Source: Colletotrichum lupini (taxonomy: Eukaryota; Ascomycota; Sordariomycetes; Glomerellales; Glomerellaceae). From it: DNA of 64,000 bases. Positions within the stretch are counted from its first letter, which is position 1, and each line of letters opens with the position of its first letter. Position numbers and translations under genes: made by a program. The notes under the pieces are model-generated. The model was given only the letters and a program-made list of their open reading frames with translations. It searched no databases and was not told the origin of the DNA. Positions 1 through 11,800 of this stretch are shown one piece after another. The stretch is from contig NC_064682.1 of the NCBI RefSeq assembly GCF_023278565.1, positions 2,728,001-2,792,000 of the forward strand, written 5' to 3'.

Positions 1-463
1 GTCCAGAACCGCCAAGACAGTGTTGAGATCTCTAATGCAGATATGAGCGGCGAATGAAGTGCCAAATGAGCATTGACGCGCGGCCACGATAGGATCAAAT
101 GGTATGGCCCTCGCATCTGCCCGACAATGTTGTCACTTGGTAAAACACTATGGAACTACCATTCTCGTCAATGCAGCACTGCATAATCGTGAGCTTCATC
201 AGATACGATGCTGATCTAGAGGATGTCGAGACTGATTTGAACATGCTCTGGGGATCCACTTCGAAACAAGACGGAAATATGACAAGCATCAACAAAGCTG
301 ATGGGGACTGGGTGCTATGATAGAGAACAAAATGATGGGCGAATAAGAAAGCAATGGTGCTTTTCCGTCTCCACGTCTTTGATCTCACATCTCTCAAAGG
401 AGCCCACATACTGGTAAGCAACGCGATTCCCCACCGTCTTGATGGAAATGCAACGACAAGCAA
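1..463. other. gene-free left edge
   Basis: I find no reading frame here with protein-like composition, no intron signals forming a gene model and no RNA gene. Open frames exist on both strands but are short and mutually overlapping. A gene whose body lies left of the window could end here. Confidence 0.4.
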
Positions 464-724
464 TCAAGCCAACCGGCTCTCTTCAACCTCGCGCATGCGG
501 CTGTCGCGCAATCCATCATTCCAATGAACGCACAGGGAATACAACCCCCCGGCTGTAATCCCACCAACGGCAAAGCCATGTCTCGCCCATGTCTTGCCAC
601 CTATCCCAGCCAGCTTTCTCCAATACCGTCGACCTGCGCTCGAACCAGCCTCCTGCAATGTGACTCTGGCGAATGCTGGCAAGAGCAGCACGTTGGCCCC
701 TGCGGACATGACGGATACCACCAC
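464..724 (-). CDS. small hypothetical protein, possible single membrane segment
   Basis: An 86-codon frame on the minus strand with ATG at 724 (alternative ATG at 709, Met6) and TGA at 464. I do not recognise the family. The protein is basic in its first half (GRRYWRKLAGIGGK) and has one glycine-rich hydrophobic stretch around residues 51-66 (HGFAVGGITAGGLYSL), followed by a charged tail (DSRMREVEESRLA). A basic, amphipathic start followed by one short hydrophobic segment would suit a small mitochondrial or other membrane protein, but that is inference. It lies divergent to the permease gene at 1115, about 390 bp away. Random open frames of this length occur in GC-rich DNA, so existence itself is uncertain; transcript data or a conserved homologue would settle it. 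Confidence 0.33.
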   Translation of the reverse strand: MVVSVMSAGANVLLLPAFARVTLQEAGSSAGRRYWRKLAGIGGKTWARHGFAVGGITAGGLYSLCVHWNDGLRDSRMREVEESRLA

Positions 725-1114
725 ACGGATAAGCTATTGGCATCTGATCAAGAATCCGTCTTGCAGTCCGACATTTCCGACTGGCAATGGCACCATTTCC
801 CCGCACTCTGCGGCTGCCAAGTCTGGGGTTAGTGTGTGTTTGGGGTGGGTTTTTTGGGTCTGGGGTAAGAGCCGGATGATCCCAGCCTTTCTCCGCAGTG
901 GGCTTTATCTGTCCCCTTTGTATTAAGAGGTGGTCCTGGTCAGATATAAGTATCCGTGGGCAGAAATCTTCATCTGTGAATTTTCTTGAGACGAAGAGGT
1001 TCAGAGCTGGGAAAGGCAACCTTTCCATCATCTCAAGTTGCAGAGCGTCTGTCGTCCTTGCTCCTGTTTCTTTCTCACCTTCGAACGGTCCAGACACCAC
1101 AACCTCCCGTCAAA
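725..1114. promoter_or_regulatory. upstream region of the Dal5-type permease
   Basis: This is the 5' flank of the permease starting at 1115. It contains a T-rich stretch near 850, a TTATCT (AGATAA on the other strand) at 904-909 and a TATAAG at 945-950. AGATAA fits the HGATAR core of AreA-type nitrogen regulators, which commonly control allantoate-permease relatives, but a single box is weak evidence. The start at 1115 lies in CAAAATGGCC, a good fungal initiation context. Confidence 0.35.
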
Positions 1115-2922
1115 ATGGCCACCCACAGGAGCTCCATCGAGAAGAACGATGCCGTTTTTGAACACAGACCTTCTGGAGAGGCTCATCTCGAAAAGGTGCC
1201 TGAAGCCATCGAAGTTGGTCCCTACCGCGTGTATGGATTGTCCACTGAAGATGCCGATTTCTTCAACAACTACCCCGAAGAGAAGAGGAAGAAGACTTTC
1301 CATAAGGTGGGTATTGGAAACGCTTAACCATCACGACCACACCGACTGATAGGCGAGAATAGGTTGACGTTCGTCTGATTCCCATGCTGGCTCTGCTTTA
1401 CTTGATCTGCCACATCGATCGCGCCAATATCGGTAACGCCAAGATTGAAGGCATGGTTGAGGACCTAGGCATGACTGGTGTGCAGTACAACACTGTGCTA
1501 TCTATCTGTGAGTGCCATAATCAGCATCTTAACATTCGATCTGGGAAGGAAATTCGCTAACCAGCCCTAACCAGTCTTCATCCCCTATGTCCTCTTCGAA
1601 GTTCCTAGCAACATCATCCTCAAGAAAGTCAAGCGTCCTTCGTTCTACCTCGGCACTCTTACCCTCTGCTGGGGTATCATCATGACCTGCACGGGACTGG
1701 TTCGTAACTTTGGTGGATTGATGGTAACTCGCATTCTTCTCGGCGTCTTTGAGTATGTTTCGCAACGTTTGGGGTCGTTTAAGTACTCTGGCTGACATCT
1801 GCAGGGCTGGTTTCTTCCCCGGTGCAATTTACCTGACTTCTTACTGGTACATGGTGAGTATCCAGACTGCAACAGCCCCTTGACGTATGAGCTAACGAAC
1901 ATTCCTAGCCCAAAGATCTCGCGGTCCGAATTTCGTACTTCTACTGCGCCAGCGCCTTGTCAGGAGCCTTCTCCGGTCTCCTCGCCGCCGCCATCGCTGA
2001 AATGGACGGTGTTGCCGGCCTCGAAGGCTGGCGTTGGATCTTCATCCTCGAGGGTCTCGCCACCGTCGTCATGGGTGCCTGCTGCTTCTTCTTCCTGATC
2101 GACACCCCGACCCTCTCAAAGCGCTGGCTCGAGCCCGAGGAGATCCGGTACCTGGAGCTCTCCATCTTCATCAAGTCGGGCGGCGGTGCTCGCGAGGAGG
2201 CCGGCGCCGGCGGCAAGGTCAACTGGAGGGATCTCAAGATGAACTTGACCAACTGGAGGATCTACGTCCAGGCGTACTTTTTGGTGTGCCAGTCGGCTCT
2301 GTCGTACGGTATCAAGTTCACCCTGCCCACCATCACCAAGGCTATGGGATTCGCGAATACACAGGCCCAGCTTCTCTCTGCGCCGCCTTACGTCGCTGCC
2401 GCCATTTCGGCCATTACCTTCGCCAAGATTTCTGATCGGTTCTTTTGGCGTATGCCCTTCTTGGCGATCCCTCTCGCCATCGTCGCTATTGCGTACGCCA
2501 TCATTCTCTCCCTAAACGGAGCGCTCGAGGCGAAGAAGGGAGTCGCCTACTTCTCCGTCGTCCTTGCAGTCGTCGGCATCTACCCCATTCAAGCCGCGGC
2601 CGCGTCGTGGAACGCCAACAACATCGCCCCGGCCTCCCGAAGAGCGATTGGTATCGCGCTGATGAACTGCGTGGGTAACGTCGGTGGCATTGTGGGTAGT
2701 TTCATGTACCTTGAGAGCGAGAAGCCCAAGTACCCTACCGGCTTTGGCTTGAGTTTGGCCTTTGGTGGATCTGGACTGATCGTGGCTCTCTTGCTCGAGT
2801 GGAGTTACAAGTCGGCCAACGCACGCAAGGCTGCGATCGCGGAGGAGGCGAAGACGAAGTACACTGAGGAGGAGTTGTTCAACTTGGGAGATAGGTCGCC
2901 CTTGTTCAAGTATGTGCTTTGA
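1115..2922 (+). CDS. MFS anion:cation symporter, Dal5 (allantoate permease) family
   Basis: Five exons: 1115-1306, 1363-1507, 1575-1752, 1805-1853 and 1909-2922; the phases agree and give 525 aa, normal for the family. The introns are 51-67 bp with GTGGGT, GTGAGT, GTATGT and GTGAGT donors. The first membrane segment carries the hallmark HIDRANIGNAK, followed by the loop and helix of RILLGVFEAGFFPGAIYL and the central GWRWIFILEGLATVV, all typical of fungal anion:cation symporters related to yeast Dal5 and Tna1. N and C tails are cytosolic and charged; the C tail ends YTEEELFNLGDRSPLFKYVL. Family members take up allantoate, ureidosuccinate, nicotinate, dipeptides or similar organic anions across the plasma membrane; the substrate here cannot be told. 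No truncation or frameshift is visible. Confidence 0.93.
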
Positions 2923-4315
2923 GGACGGAGAAGGGTACTGTTACTGCACCTGCCCCGACTCCAAAGAGTCGGCTTGTTTGAAGCGTTTTAGTTAGGATCA
3001 CGAACGAAGCGAATCTTGCAATGAACTTCCCAAGTTGAAGACGACCATTCGTTTGATCAGGGCTTCTTCTTTCAGTTGACTGTAAACCTACACATCACTA
3101 ATGGTAAAAGCATCGACTCACTATAAGTACACCAGCCGATCAATGCAAGGCAGTGTAGTACCATATTGTCATGATTGTATCGGAATCTTATCTTATCGCC
3201 GAACCCGCATCATCTTCCGACTTTTCGGGATTTGGACGGCACGGCCCGGGAGTCGGTCCCGGCGGAGGCCTAAAGCCCGGAGAGCGGCCGGTGATACGGG
3301 GGAAAGCTCCAACGGAAAGACGAAAGTCTCTTGACCCCACGTGGGCGCATAAAGAGCGGCCAAGATCAATGGAAATATGCAGAAAACGCTGTGCAACTGT
3401 TTGTCGGCGCTCTACCCCATAGTCAGCCAGATTACCGAAGCCACACGCGCCATCTCAGTTGTTTGTCTCTAGAAGTCTCAAGACACAGCAGCGGCATCGC
3501 CGATGGAGACTCACGGAGGCAGGGAGAGGCTAAATATAAGTGATTTGATATTCTAAACCACACCCGAACCCACGGCCTTAAACCCAAAGATTGCTCATGT
3601 CTTCTCCCATTGCAAATTTACCTTTCCGAGAACGGATAGGATCCAACCCGGCAAACTTCAACCGGGCGATAAGGCCAATGAGATGATTTCATTACACATC
3701 GCGGACACCGACTCCGGCGCCACCCTCCATCGGGTCTAGAGCGCTGACTTTGCAGTGCCAATTGACGAGTCAATCTCGCCTGTTTGCTTCCCCAGGTGTT
3801 CTGGCTGCAGTGCATCTCGAGTCCTTGTCGCTGCCACGCCCTTCATGCGTTCATGGCTTAGCGAGTAACGGCAACCCCATCCTATTCCCGGCGGGGACCA
3901 ACAGCCAGCAAAAACTCAAACACGCCCAACACGCGCTTCGGTTCGGAGAACTCGAGAGAGTATTTGCTTGCCTCGCGAAGCCCTCTGCTTACCAAACAGC
4001 CATATCCCCGCGGGGTCTTACTCTATACGGCTTTTGGATGAGATCCTCTTGATGATTCAGGGCTCTAGCTTTGTCAACCACATTACCTCCGAAGACGTGA
4101 GTCAATCGAAACAGAATAAACGGTCTTCGGCCCGCCGAGGAGCGAACTAAATAACCCCGCGAAACTCGATCAAACCCGTCACTACTTGCCGAGGCAGCTG
4201 ACGTATTTTCTCTCTTCCCTATCCGAAACCTGCCTCTGTCCTGTCGCAAAACTCCCATCTCTCAGTTTGACAAGCACGAAACTTGCACCTTTGCGTCTTG
4301 TCGCTGGGGCCCGGT
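2923..4315. other. intergenic region between two permease genes
   Basis: About 1.4 kb holding the 3' end of the Dal5-type gene and the promoter of the next permease. It includes the mirror-like tract ACGGCCCGGGAGTCGGTCCC near 3240 and short open frames on both strands without protein-like features. I see no RNA gene or repeat. Confidence 0.5.
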
Positions 4316-6189
4316 ATGCCTTCTCACTCTGATTCTTCCAGTCAACAGGACAGCCACGATGCCGTGGTACGGATGCCTGACAGTGCTTCCAGGGCAGCGG
4401 AGAATGAGAAGAATGGCTCTGTGGCGGCAAGCCCTGTCAGTCAACGGCCGAGTGAGCAGGTAGAGTTCAAAGAGGGCGGCTATGGATGGTGAGTTGCGCT
4501 CCATAAAGCCATCACAACATAATGAGGCTTGAGTCACTGACATGATACCAGGGTTGTCGTAGGCTGTGTCTTTCTCATCAATGCCCATACCTGGGGCTTG
4601 AACTCAGTGAGTTATCCTTACGCGCCCTTCCTTTCACTTCGGGAAGCATGATTCTCACACCTAAATCTAGACTTATGCCGTGTTCCTCGCCTACTATCTC
4701 AACTCCGGAGCGTTTCCCGGCGCAAGCCCAATTTCACTCGCTTTCGTTGGCGGGCTGTCCTTCTCCGTCGGTAAGCTCTCTCCAATCTCTAAACTTCTGC
4801 GCGCCATCTCACTCACTCGCCACAACCAGCCCTTCTCATCGCCCCGATTGTCACCTTTTGCATCCCTCGCATCGGCACGCAACCGACTCTCGGCATCGGC
4901 GTCGTGATTCAAGCGTAAGCCGGCCCGCTAACCCCCTCTCAACCCCCGACGTCTTCCGAGACGGACGGAAATTCCGCCACCCGTGTTCCTAACACAATTT
5001 CCAGGGCCGCTCTCATTGGCGCATCGTTCACGACCCAGATATGGCACCTCCTACTGTCCCAAGGCATCGGCTTCGGCGTCGGCATGGGATTTACCTTTAA
5101 CTCCACCGTCGGTGTGGTCCCGCAATGGTTCGTCGCGCGCCGCTCCTTTGCAAACTCCATCGCTACGGCTGGCTCCGGCCTGGGAGGTCTCATTTACTCC
5201 CTTGCTTCCAACGCCATGATCCGCAACATCGGTCTGCCCTGGGCGTTCCGAATCATCGCCATTTTGTCGTTCGTTGTCAATGGCGCGTGTTGTCTGATGA
5301 TGAAGGACCGAAACAAGGCTCTCGGCAGCGTTCATGTCGCGTTTCACAAGGACATCTTTAAGAGGATCGAGTTCTGGTTGTTTGTCGCGTGGGGTTTCTT
5401 TGGACTCTTTGGATACGTCATTTCCGTGTTCTCACTGGCGGACTATGCCCAAACAGTCGGGTTCAGTGCTAGCCAAGGGTCTATTGTGTCGGCCATGTTC
5501 AACCGTGAGCTCTCCTCCCCATCCGACATATTCCAGTCAAAGTCAAGCTAAATGTTTCTCTCAGTATCACAAGGTATTGGCCGCCCGGTCATCGGCCTGG
5601 TGAGTGACCGCTTTGGTCGCATTAACGTAGCTGGCCTAGGCACCATCATCGCCGGCCTCGCCACGTTCTTGCTCTGGATCCTCGCCGCCAAACACTTTGC
5701 AGGTCTCATTGTCTTTGCCCTCTTTGGCGCATTCGCCGGCGTGCTCTGGCCAACAGTCGCACCGGTAGGCGCTGAGGTGGTCGGAATGCAGCTGCTTCCA
5801 TCAGCTCTGTCTATCTTCTGGATCATCCTCGTTATCCCAGCAACGTTCGCCGAGCCTATAGCTCTGACAATCAAGGGCTCCGGACTGAACGCGTACCTCC
5901 CTGTTCAGCTGTTCACGGGATTTATGTACGTTGCGGCGTTCATCTCTAGTAAGTTGTTGCAAATCTTTCCATCTGGCAAGCTGCTTCGTTTGACTAACTG
6001 CTCATAGTTTGGTTTCTTCGCGTGTGGAAAATTCGCGAACTTGAGACCTTGGCCCTATCAGAAGAAGAGCAAGACGACGCTCTTCGCAACAATGATGCTG
6101 TCTCACTTACCACTTCACGGCGTACTGGGCCTAAGCCTGGTATGATGAAGTCACTGCTCAAGGGCATGCTTACTATCCAGCGAGTGTAG
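4316..6189 (+). CDS. MFS monocarboxylate-transporter-like permease (MCT family)
   Basis: Seven exons: 4316-4488, 4552-4606, 4671-4770, 4830-4914, 5005-5504, 5565-5948 and 6008-6189; phases agree and give 492 aa, in the usual MCT range. A serine/glutamate-rich cytosolic tail of about 57 residues leads to GGYGWVVVGCVFLINAH and then WGLNSTYAVFLAYYL, the segment-1 pattern of fungal monocarboxylate porter homologues (yeast Mch/Esbp6 type). Later landmarks are GGLSFSVALLIAP, a glycine-rich NSIATAGSGLGGLIYSL in the fourth or fifth helix, and RPVIGLVSDRFGRINVAG, the MFS loop signature between helices 8 and 9. Fungal members transport organic acids, riboflavin or secondary metabolites; the substrate is open. 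The 3' end faces the reductase-like gene on the other strand, 101 bp away. Confidence 0.92.
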
Positions 6190-6290
6190 TGGTCGAAAAT
6201 AAAAGCATTAAAGAATCATGCATTGTCCTGAGCGGCTGGTTCATGTCTATTGTAATCTAATAACGCTACTTGTAAATAAACTGATAGTTC

Positions 6291-7115
6291 TCACACGCTT
6301 GGGACAACCCTCCAAGCACCCGGAATGAAACTAGCCATCAGTCCAAAGATGACTCTCGGCAGAATCTCGGGCCCATATCTCGAGAAACCCGCCTTGGCCA
6401 TTCCAGACGTGACACCAACGGCACTGGTCTCCTTGTACGCCTCCTCGGTTGCCAGCTCCGCAAACGCCGCACCAAGATCCGGATACGAGCACGCGAGGCC
6501 AACCGACTCCGTGCTGATCGTGTGACCGCTCGCCTCTTCGTCGATGATGGCAGGCGGCTGCACCAACAACAGTAACAACAGCTCCGGTTCAGCCTGCAGA
6601 TTTGCGTGCGCCTTGCGCAGGTCCGCATAGGGCCAGTAAAAGGCGTTCTGAATCATCCATCGCACAAGCCATGGCTGCCTCGCGGAGAATCGCTCGTTCC
6701 AAGTTGCGGAGGAGAGGAGGATGAACCATGGCTTCTTCCAGTCTGCTCCCCCTTCCTGTTTGAGCTGTCTCAGTGCCGAGACGATTGTTGTTGTTGAATC
6801 CTGGAGTACGCTAACGGTTGGCTTGTTGTCGTTCTCGCCTAGGGCGCAGATGATTGTGTCGGCGCCGACGAGACAGGATTTGACGCGGGCCTCGTCGGTG
6901 ACTTGACCCTCGATAATTTCGACGCTGTTATCTGTCTTGAATTGTGGAAAGGCTTTGATGAGCTTTTCGCGGGAGCGGACAAAGATCTTCATGTGAGAAA
7001 AAGGATTTGTGGGCTTGGCAAGAAGGGCTTTCAGCGTCTCGCTCCCGGTGCGGCCGGTCGCGCCGAAGATGGCCAGGGTTCGGCCTGAAGTTGATGGCTT
7101 TGCATTGGATGGCAT
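6291..7115 (-). CDS. NAD(P)-binding atypical SDR / NmrA-like protein
   Basis: A single-exon gene of 274 aa. The start at 7115 is supported by the dinucleotide-binding strand that follows at once: RTLAIFGATGRTGSETLKALL, with the GxxGxxG motif GATGRTG at residues 18-24, typical of atypical short-chain dehydrogenases (NAD(P)H-binding, NmrA-like). IFVRS around residues 44-48 fits the end of the second strand, where an arginine usually binds the NADP ribose phosphate. The later LSSATWNERF sits where these enzymes carry the active-site serine, but there is no YxxxK; the nearest tyrosine segment is FYWPYADLRKAH. It may be a reductase or a redox sensor. A run of six leucines (ELLLLLLV) near residue 185 is unusual. 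It is convergent with the MCT-like permease; no shared pathway is evident. Confidence 0.85.
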   Translation of the reverse strand: MPSNAKPSTSGRTLAIFGATGRTGSETLKALLAKPTNPFSHMKIFVRSREKLIKAFPQFKTDNSVEIIEGQVTDEARVKSCLVGADTIICALGENDNKPTVSVLQDSTTTIVSALRQLKQEGGADWKKPWFILLSSATWNERFSARQPWLVRWMIQNAFYWPYADLRKAHANLQAEPELLLLLLVQPPAIIDEEASGHTISTESVGLACSYPDLGAAFAELATEEAYKETSAVGVTSGMAKAGFSRYGPEILPRVIFGLMASFIPGAWRVVPSV

Positions 7116-7884
7116 GTTGGGTATTCGGTATTCGGAGTTATGGTTAGCCTTTTCGTGAGAGTTTACTAAAAGCTTGGTCGAGAGATTGCTAGATAGACTT
7201 GCGGGCCGCGTACCTATTTATCGAACGCTTCTCTGTTGAACACAATGATGCCACGCCGGCATGGCAAACATCAAAGTCGGTGTCCATGCCGGCCCCTTAG
7301 TTGTCACCGATCGGAACGGGACCGCCCCGGATATTTATAAAAAGTTGGCCCGCTTGGGAGATTTCAACATCTGAAACAGATAAGAGAACAGGCCCCATCG
7401 TTATTGATTGGCAAACAAAGTGCGCAAACTTAGTACGCTACTACGGTAACAGGCACGGCTCGAGACCGTGCGGGTTGGCACGTCTTAGCTCCCGGGATCT
7501 TCGTCATAGACTTTAGACGCAGTGCAACACCACCAAGTAACACGCATTCTGGAATCAAGCAAACAAGCGTCATATCTAACAGCAACGCGTGGGATTTATG
7601 TGGCTATGTAACCCACCCCCAGATGCCATAAGTCTTTCGACATATGTTTCCGTTACCATGTGATTTCGAGGGTGCGAGGTTTTGGGTCGGTGGACGGCGG
7701 CTGAAATGTCCGCCGTGAAAGTCCGTCTTTTGTCCGGCCGCCGCATCACTTTTTTCTCGGCGGCCAAAAAAGCTTATACCGACGACGAGTTGAGCCGAGC
7801 CGCACATGGGCTGACTTGTAGTATTATCGGCGCCAATTCCCCATGATAGCGTACTTGAGCCTTCGGCGAGGCACGGAAGCAATA
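7116..7884. other. promoter flank and left border of retroelement 1
   Basis: GC-normal, gene-free DNA upstream of the reductase-like gene. A GATAAATAGG on the minus strand near 7211-7220 could act as its TATA box. Composition changes abruptly at 7885, where element 1 starts. Bases 7880-7884 (CAATA) are the left target-site duplication. Confidence 0.6.
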
Positions 7885-8089
7885 TGTCGGATTAGAAGTC
7901 CAATTCGACCGCGGCATACAGCCGACTGCGCAGGGGCCAATTGGGGGCCCTATTTACGATTATTATAGCTAGCCCAACCTATAGTTAGAACCTCTTTTTT
8001 ATACCTACTACGCAGATATTTATATAGTTTAATTAATCTCTTCGTTAACTACGGTTCGAACTAACTACCCTATAATAGGGATACTAATA
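7885..8089 (+). repeat. 5' LTR of element 1
   Basis: 205 bp. Its first ~65 bases keep much more G+C (CGACCGCGG, GCGCAGGGGCC, GGGGGCCC) than the matching part of the 3' LTR, while the remainder is as AT-rich as its partner. It ends ...ACTAATA, where the final CA of the consensus ACTAACA has become TA. Confidence 0.93.
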
Positions 8090-8391
8090 CTAATTAGTAA
8101 TTAAATTTTATTATTATAGATCGGTAAGGTATTTTGCTACGTAAAAGAGACGACTTCTTAATACCGCACGGGATAGGAGATTTATATTAATTAACCTTAC
8201 GGAAATAAATAAAAAAGGAGGTAATTTTCGAATATTATACGGAATTGAGTAATTATAGCCCTTTACTACTTACGAGAGGTCGATATTTATTATATTAAAT
8301 TACGTTAATTAACGGAACTACTTAAGCGACTAGCCTTTTGCCGTCGCCTTAAGTAGCTTTTTTATTAAACGACTTTTCTATAGCTAGCCTA

Positions 8392-8745
8392 CGATTAGAA
8401 ATTAACTAAGTAATAAAAGGGATCGTTAGTAAGCGATAATTACCTAACCGTAATTAAGCTACGAAAAAGACTGCTTAAAAAATATAAAATAGGGTACCGA
8501 GAGGCTATAAAAAATAAAATCTCTAAAATATCTAACCTTACTACGTACGAGTAATAAGTAGGTATTTTTAGTAATTTCTTTAAAATATACGATTTTATAA
8601 GAAAGAGGGCTTAACTTTATTAACTATACTTAACGGCCTATACGGTTCCTAATAGCTTATATAGCTCCTCTAAGAGCCGCCCGGCGTCTACTTTTAACTA
8701 TTCTTACGGAATACTACCCTAGAGGAGGTAGGTCGAGGAAGGAAG
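8392..8745 (+). other. variable leader module of element 1
   Basis: Between the motif AGAAATTAACT (8397-8407) and the shared stretch starting GAAGCTATTTAGAG (8742), element 1 carries about 335 bp that I cannot align to the equivalent segment of elements 2 (23995-24339) or 3, although those two align with each other. Sequence on both sides aligns in all three copies. No coding capacity is visible. Confidence 0.7.
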
Positions 8746-8899
8746 CTATTTAGAGATTATAGAGAGCACGAGGCTTAGGAGGCTAGAAGTATACGGGATA
8801 GCGGAAATCGGTAACTAATAAAGATCCTAAGATTAATTACTATATCTTTTTATAGTAATATAAACGTCTACTGCTATTGTTATAAAAAGGAATTATTAA

Positions 8900-11800
8900 A
8901 ACCTACCCTTTTATATTAGATAAAAAGGAGGATCTTAGTAAGTACGATAGCTAGCGATTTAAAAAAATAGTAATAATCGCTAAAAATAATAAAAACGAGA
9001 GTAGTAGTAAGATAGCGAGAAGAAGCGGGAATCTCTTAGACTTTAATAAATTCGTTAGGTAATAAAAGTACGGATTTATTACGACTAGCGCGCGAATTAA
9101 ATATATTCTTATTAAGATTAAATACGCTAGCGACTATTAATATAAATATAAGCTAGAGTACGACCCTTAGCAAGTTAGGGTAAGGAAGAAGAGGACGAAA
9201 CCCGATCCTTAATAGAATTTTAATCCTTTATAAGTAAATAAATATTAACCCGGATTATTAGGGGACGTAGATATATAGAATCGCGGATTAGCTTAACGGT
9301 AAGTAAATTAACGTAGTATTAATCTATTTAATTAAAGTTTACGAAAAAAAGGGGCTATAGGGGTAACCCCTATTCTACGAGATCGTAAACGACCTTAGTT
9401 ACTAACTAAATAAATAGTTCGCGAGCATAAGCCTAAGAATTATAAAAATAGTTAATAAATTCCTCTATAAGCGAGGGGTATTACTAGCGTAATTATAATT
9501 ACGAGAGCTATACGAAATACTAATAATAATAATTATAAAAGAGGAATTCGTATTATAAAATTAGGCACAGGTTAATAAAGCGTATAATCGCTTTAACGAA
9601 TTTAAAAAAAGGGTAAACGACCTAGATTTCCTCCCTATAATTACTAACGGAAATCTATCGTCGCAAAAGGATATACCGGGGCAAAATATAGTACTAGAAG
9701 TACGATAATTAATAATTCCGCCTATTTCGATCTATAACTCGTTATTATTATTAATACGAAATTCGGTACTAATTAGCTAATAAAAAAGGAGGTAAACGAC
9801 CCGAAGTTATTAATAGTACGTAGTAACGTAGGGATCGTATATAAATACCGAAAATCTAATAGTAAATACGAGACAATTTATAGACCTCAAAAAGATCTTC
9901 CTAAAAGAGAAATTATACTCTAAGGGGAAGTATAAGGTCTTATAAAAAACCCTAACGATGTTTTACGATTATTATAAAAAAGTTAGAATTAGGGAATACT
10001 AGTACTATTTAGTAATTAATATCGTACTTATAGGCAAAGCCTCTAATTATTATTACGAAGCAGTACGTAATTTCGATCGAAACGACTTTTTTAGTATAAT
10101 TAACGTAATCCGAAGCCGCTTTGAGACTTATAATAGGAACCTAGAGCTCCTATTTAAGCTACGAGCGATTTCTTTCGTATTTATAGCTAGGATAATAAAG
10201 GGTAAATCGCGAGTAGAGATCCTTAAAGAGCTTATCGATCGAATCAATAAGCTAGTAAAAACCTAGCTAAATAAGGAGATAAACGAGCAAAAAGTCGGAT
10301 ATCTTTATACTATAGTCTAGCGTATATTAGAAATAAAAATCACCCTATACTAAGTACTTAAAGACTATAAGACGCTCTACTTAAGGCTAAGATTTAGCTT
10401 TAATATTAAGGCGAGAATACTATGCTAAACCTATTTTTAGGCATACGACGGCCCTTATTAGTAATATTAGGTTAATTAAACGTATAATAAGAAAGGAAAA
10501 GAGGCTAAATACGGTAATTGCTAGTAAGGAGGCCTAGATTCGTCGAATAAGTAGAGATTTAACTTATAAGTAAGGTAATAAAAGAGGTAATACTATATTT
10601 ATAAAAAAGATAGATATTAGTTAAGTAATTAATTTGAGGAAGAGCGTACTAAATTATATAAATAATATAAAAAGTTAAGGGTAGTAAATAGTAAAACTAG
10701 CCTTCGTCGGTTTAACTAATTCCTCGTTATATATAAGGGTAGATCTGAGGGTACGGAACCTAGCGACGGTAGTTAAAATAGTAGCTTAAAGTATATACCC
10801 CCTATAAGAGATTCGGAAGATAAAGAAGATCTTACCCCCTATATTAACGAATTAGATTACGACGAAATTAACGATATTAACTACTCTTTTTTCGCCCCGT
10901 TAGCCTCTAGAAGATATACGAGGCTAAACGAATAAAGGGTAATAAAAGCTCTTAATAAATAGGCTTTTATTTATAAATAGTAAGGGAAGGTCCCTTAGAT
11001 AACGAATATAGAGGCGGCCGAAAGGGCGAATTTAATAAGGCCAAAGCTTATTATTTTAACGATTAAAGAGAAGACGCTATCTCTCTTAATATTTAAAAAA
11101 AAGGAATATAGTGCCGAGCATATCTAGGGGTAGCTAGAGGGGTCCTTTTTATACTACTTAAATCCCTCGAATACTAAGCTTATATAAGTATTCTACGTAA
11201 GCAAAAGGTACGGCCTAGACGATTTTTATAAGATTATCCTAGATACTAAGGTATTATAATAGTTAACTAAAAGAAAAGGGCAATTCTAGGTACTATAGAA
11301 GATTATACTAATAATACTTAATACGTTAACGGCGGGTATTACGAGGATTAGTTTCGGCCTAGGTAAGGAAATCGTCGCCCTAGGTATAATAAAAGTAGAG
11401 ATACACTTCGGAACGATGACTTTTTATATTTTACTTATTAATACCCTATTTCTCTTATATCTAAAAGATATAGATCGACTAGGTATTATATTTAATAATA
11501 CGAGGAATAGAATCTTTAGTAATAAGCACTTCGAGGTAGTCGAACGACGATAGGGGTATGCGTTTATAAAGCTTACTAATAATACGAAGTCGATTAATTA
11601 CTTAACGGAAAGTGAGCTTAGAAAACTATACTAAAGATTCGGGTACCTATCGGTTACGAGGCTATATAACCTCTTAAAGTAATTAAGTAATAATAATATC
11701 GAAATAGGGGCGCTAGAGTAGTTAATAAAAGTATATTATTAATACTAAATAAATGCGCAGAGCCTACGTAGATTTAAGTTTAAATTACGTAATAAGCTTA

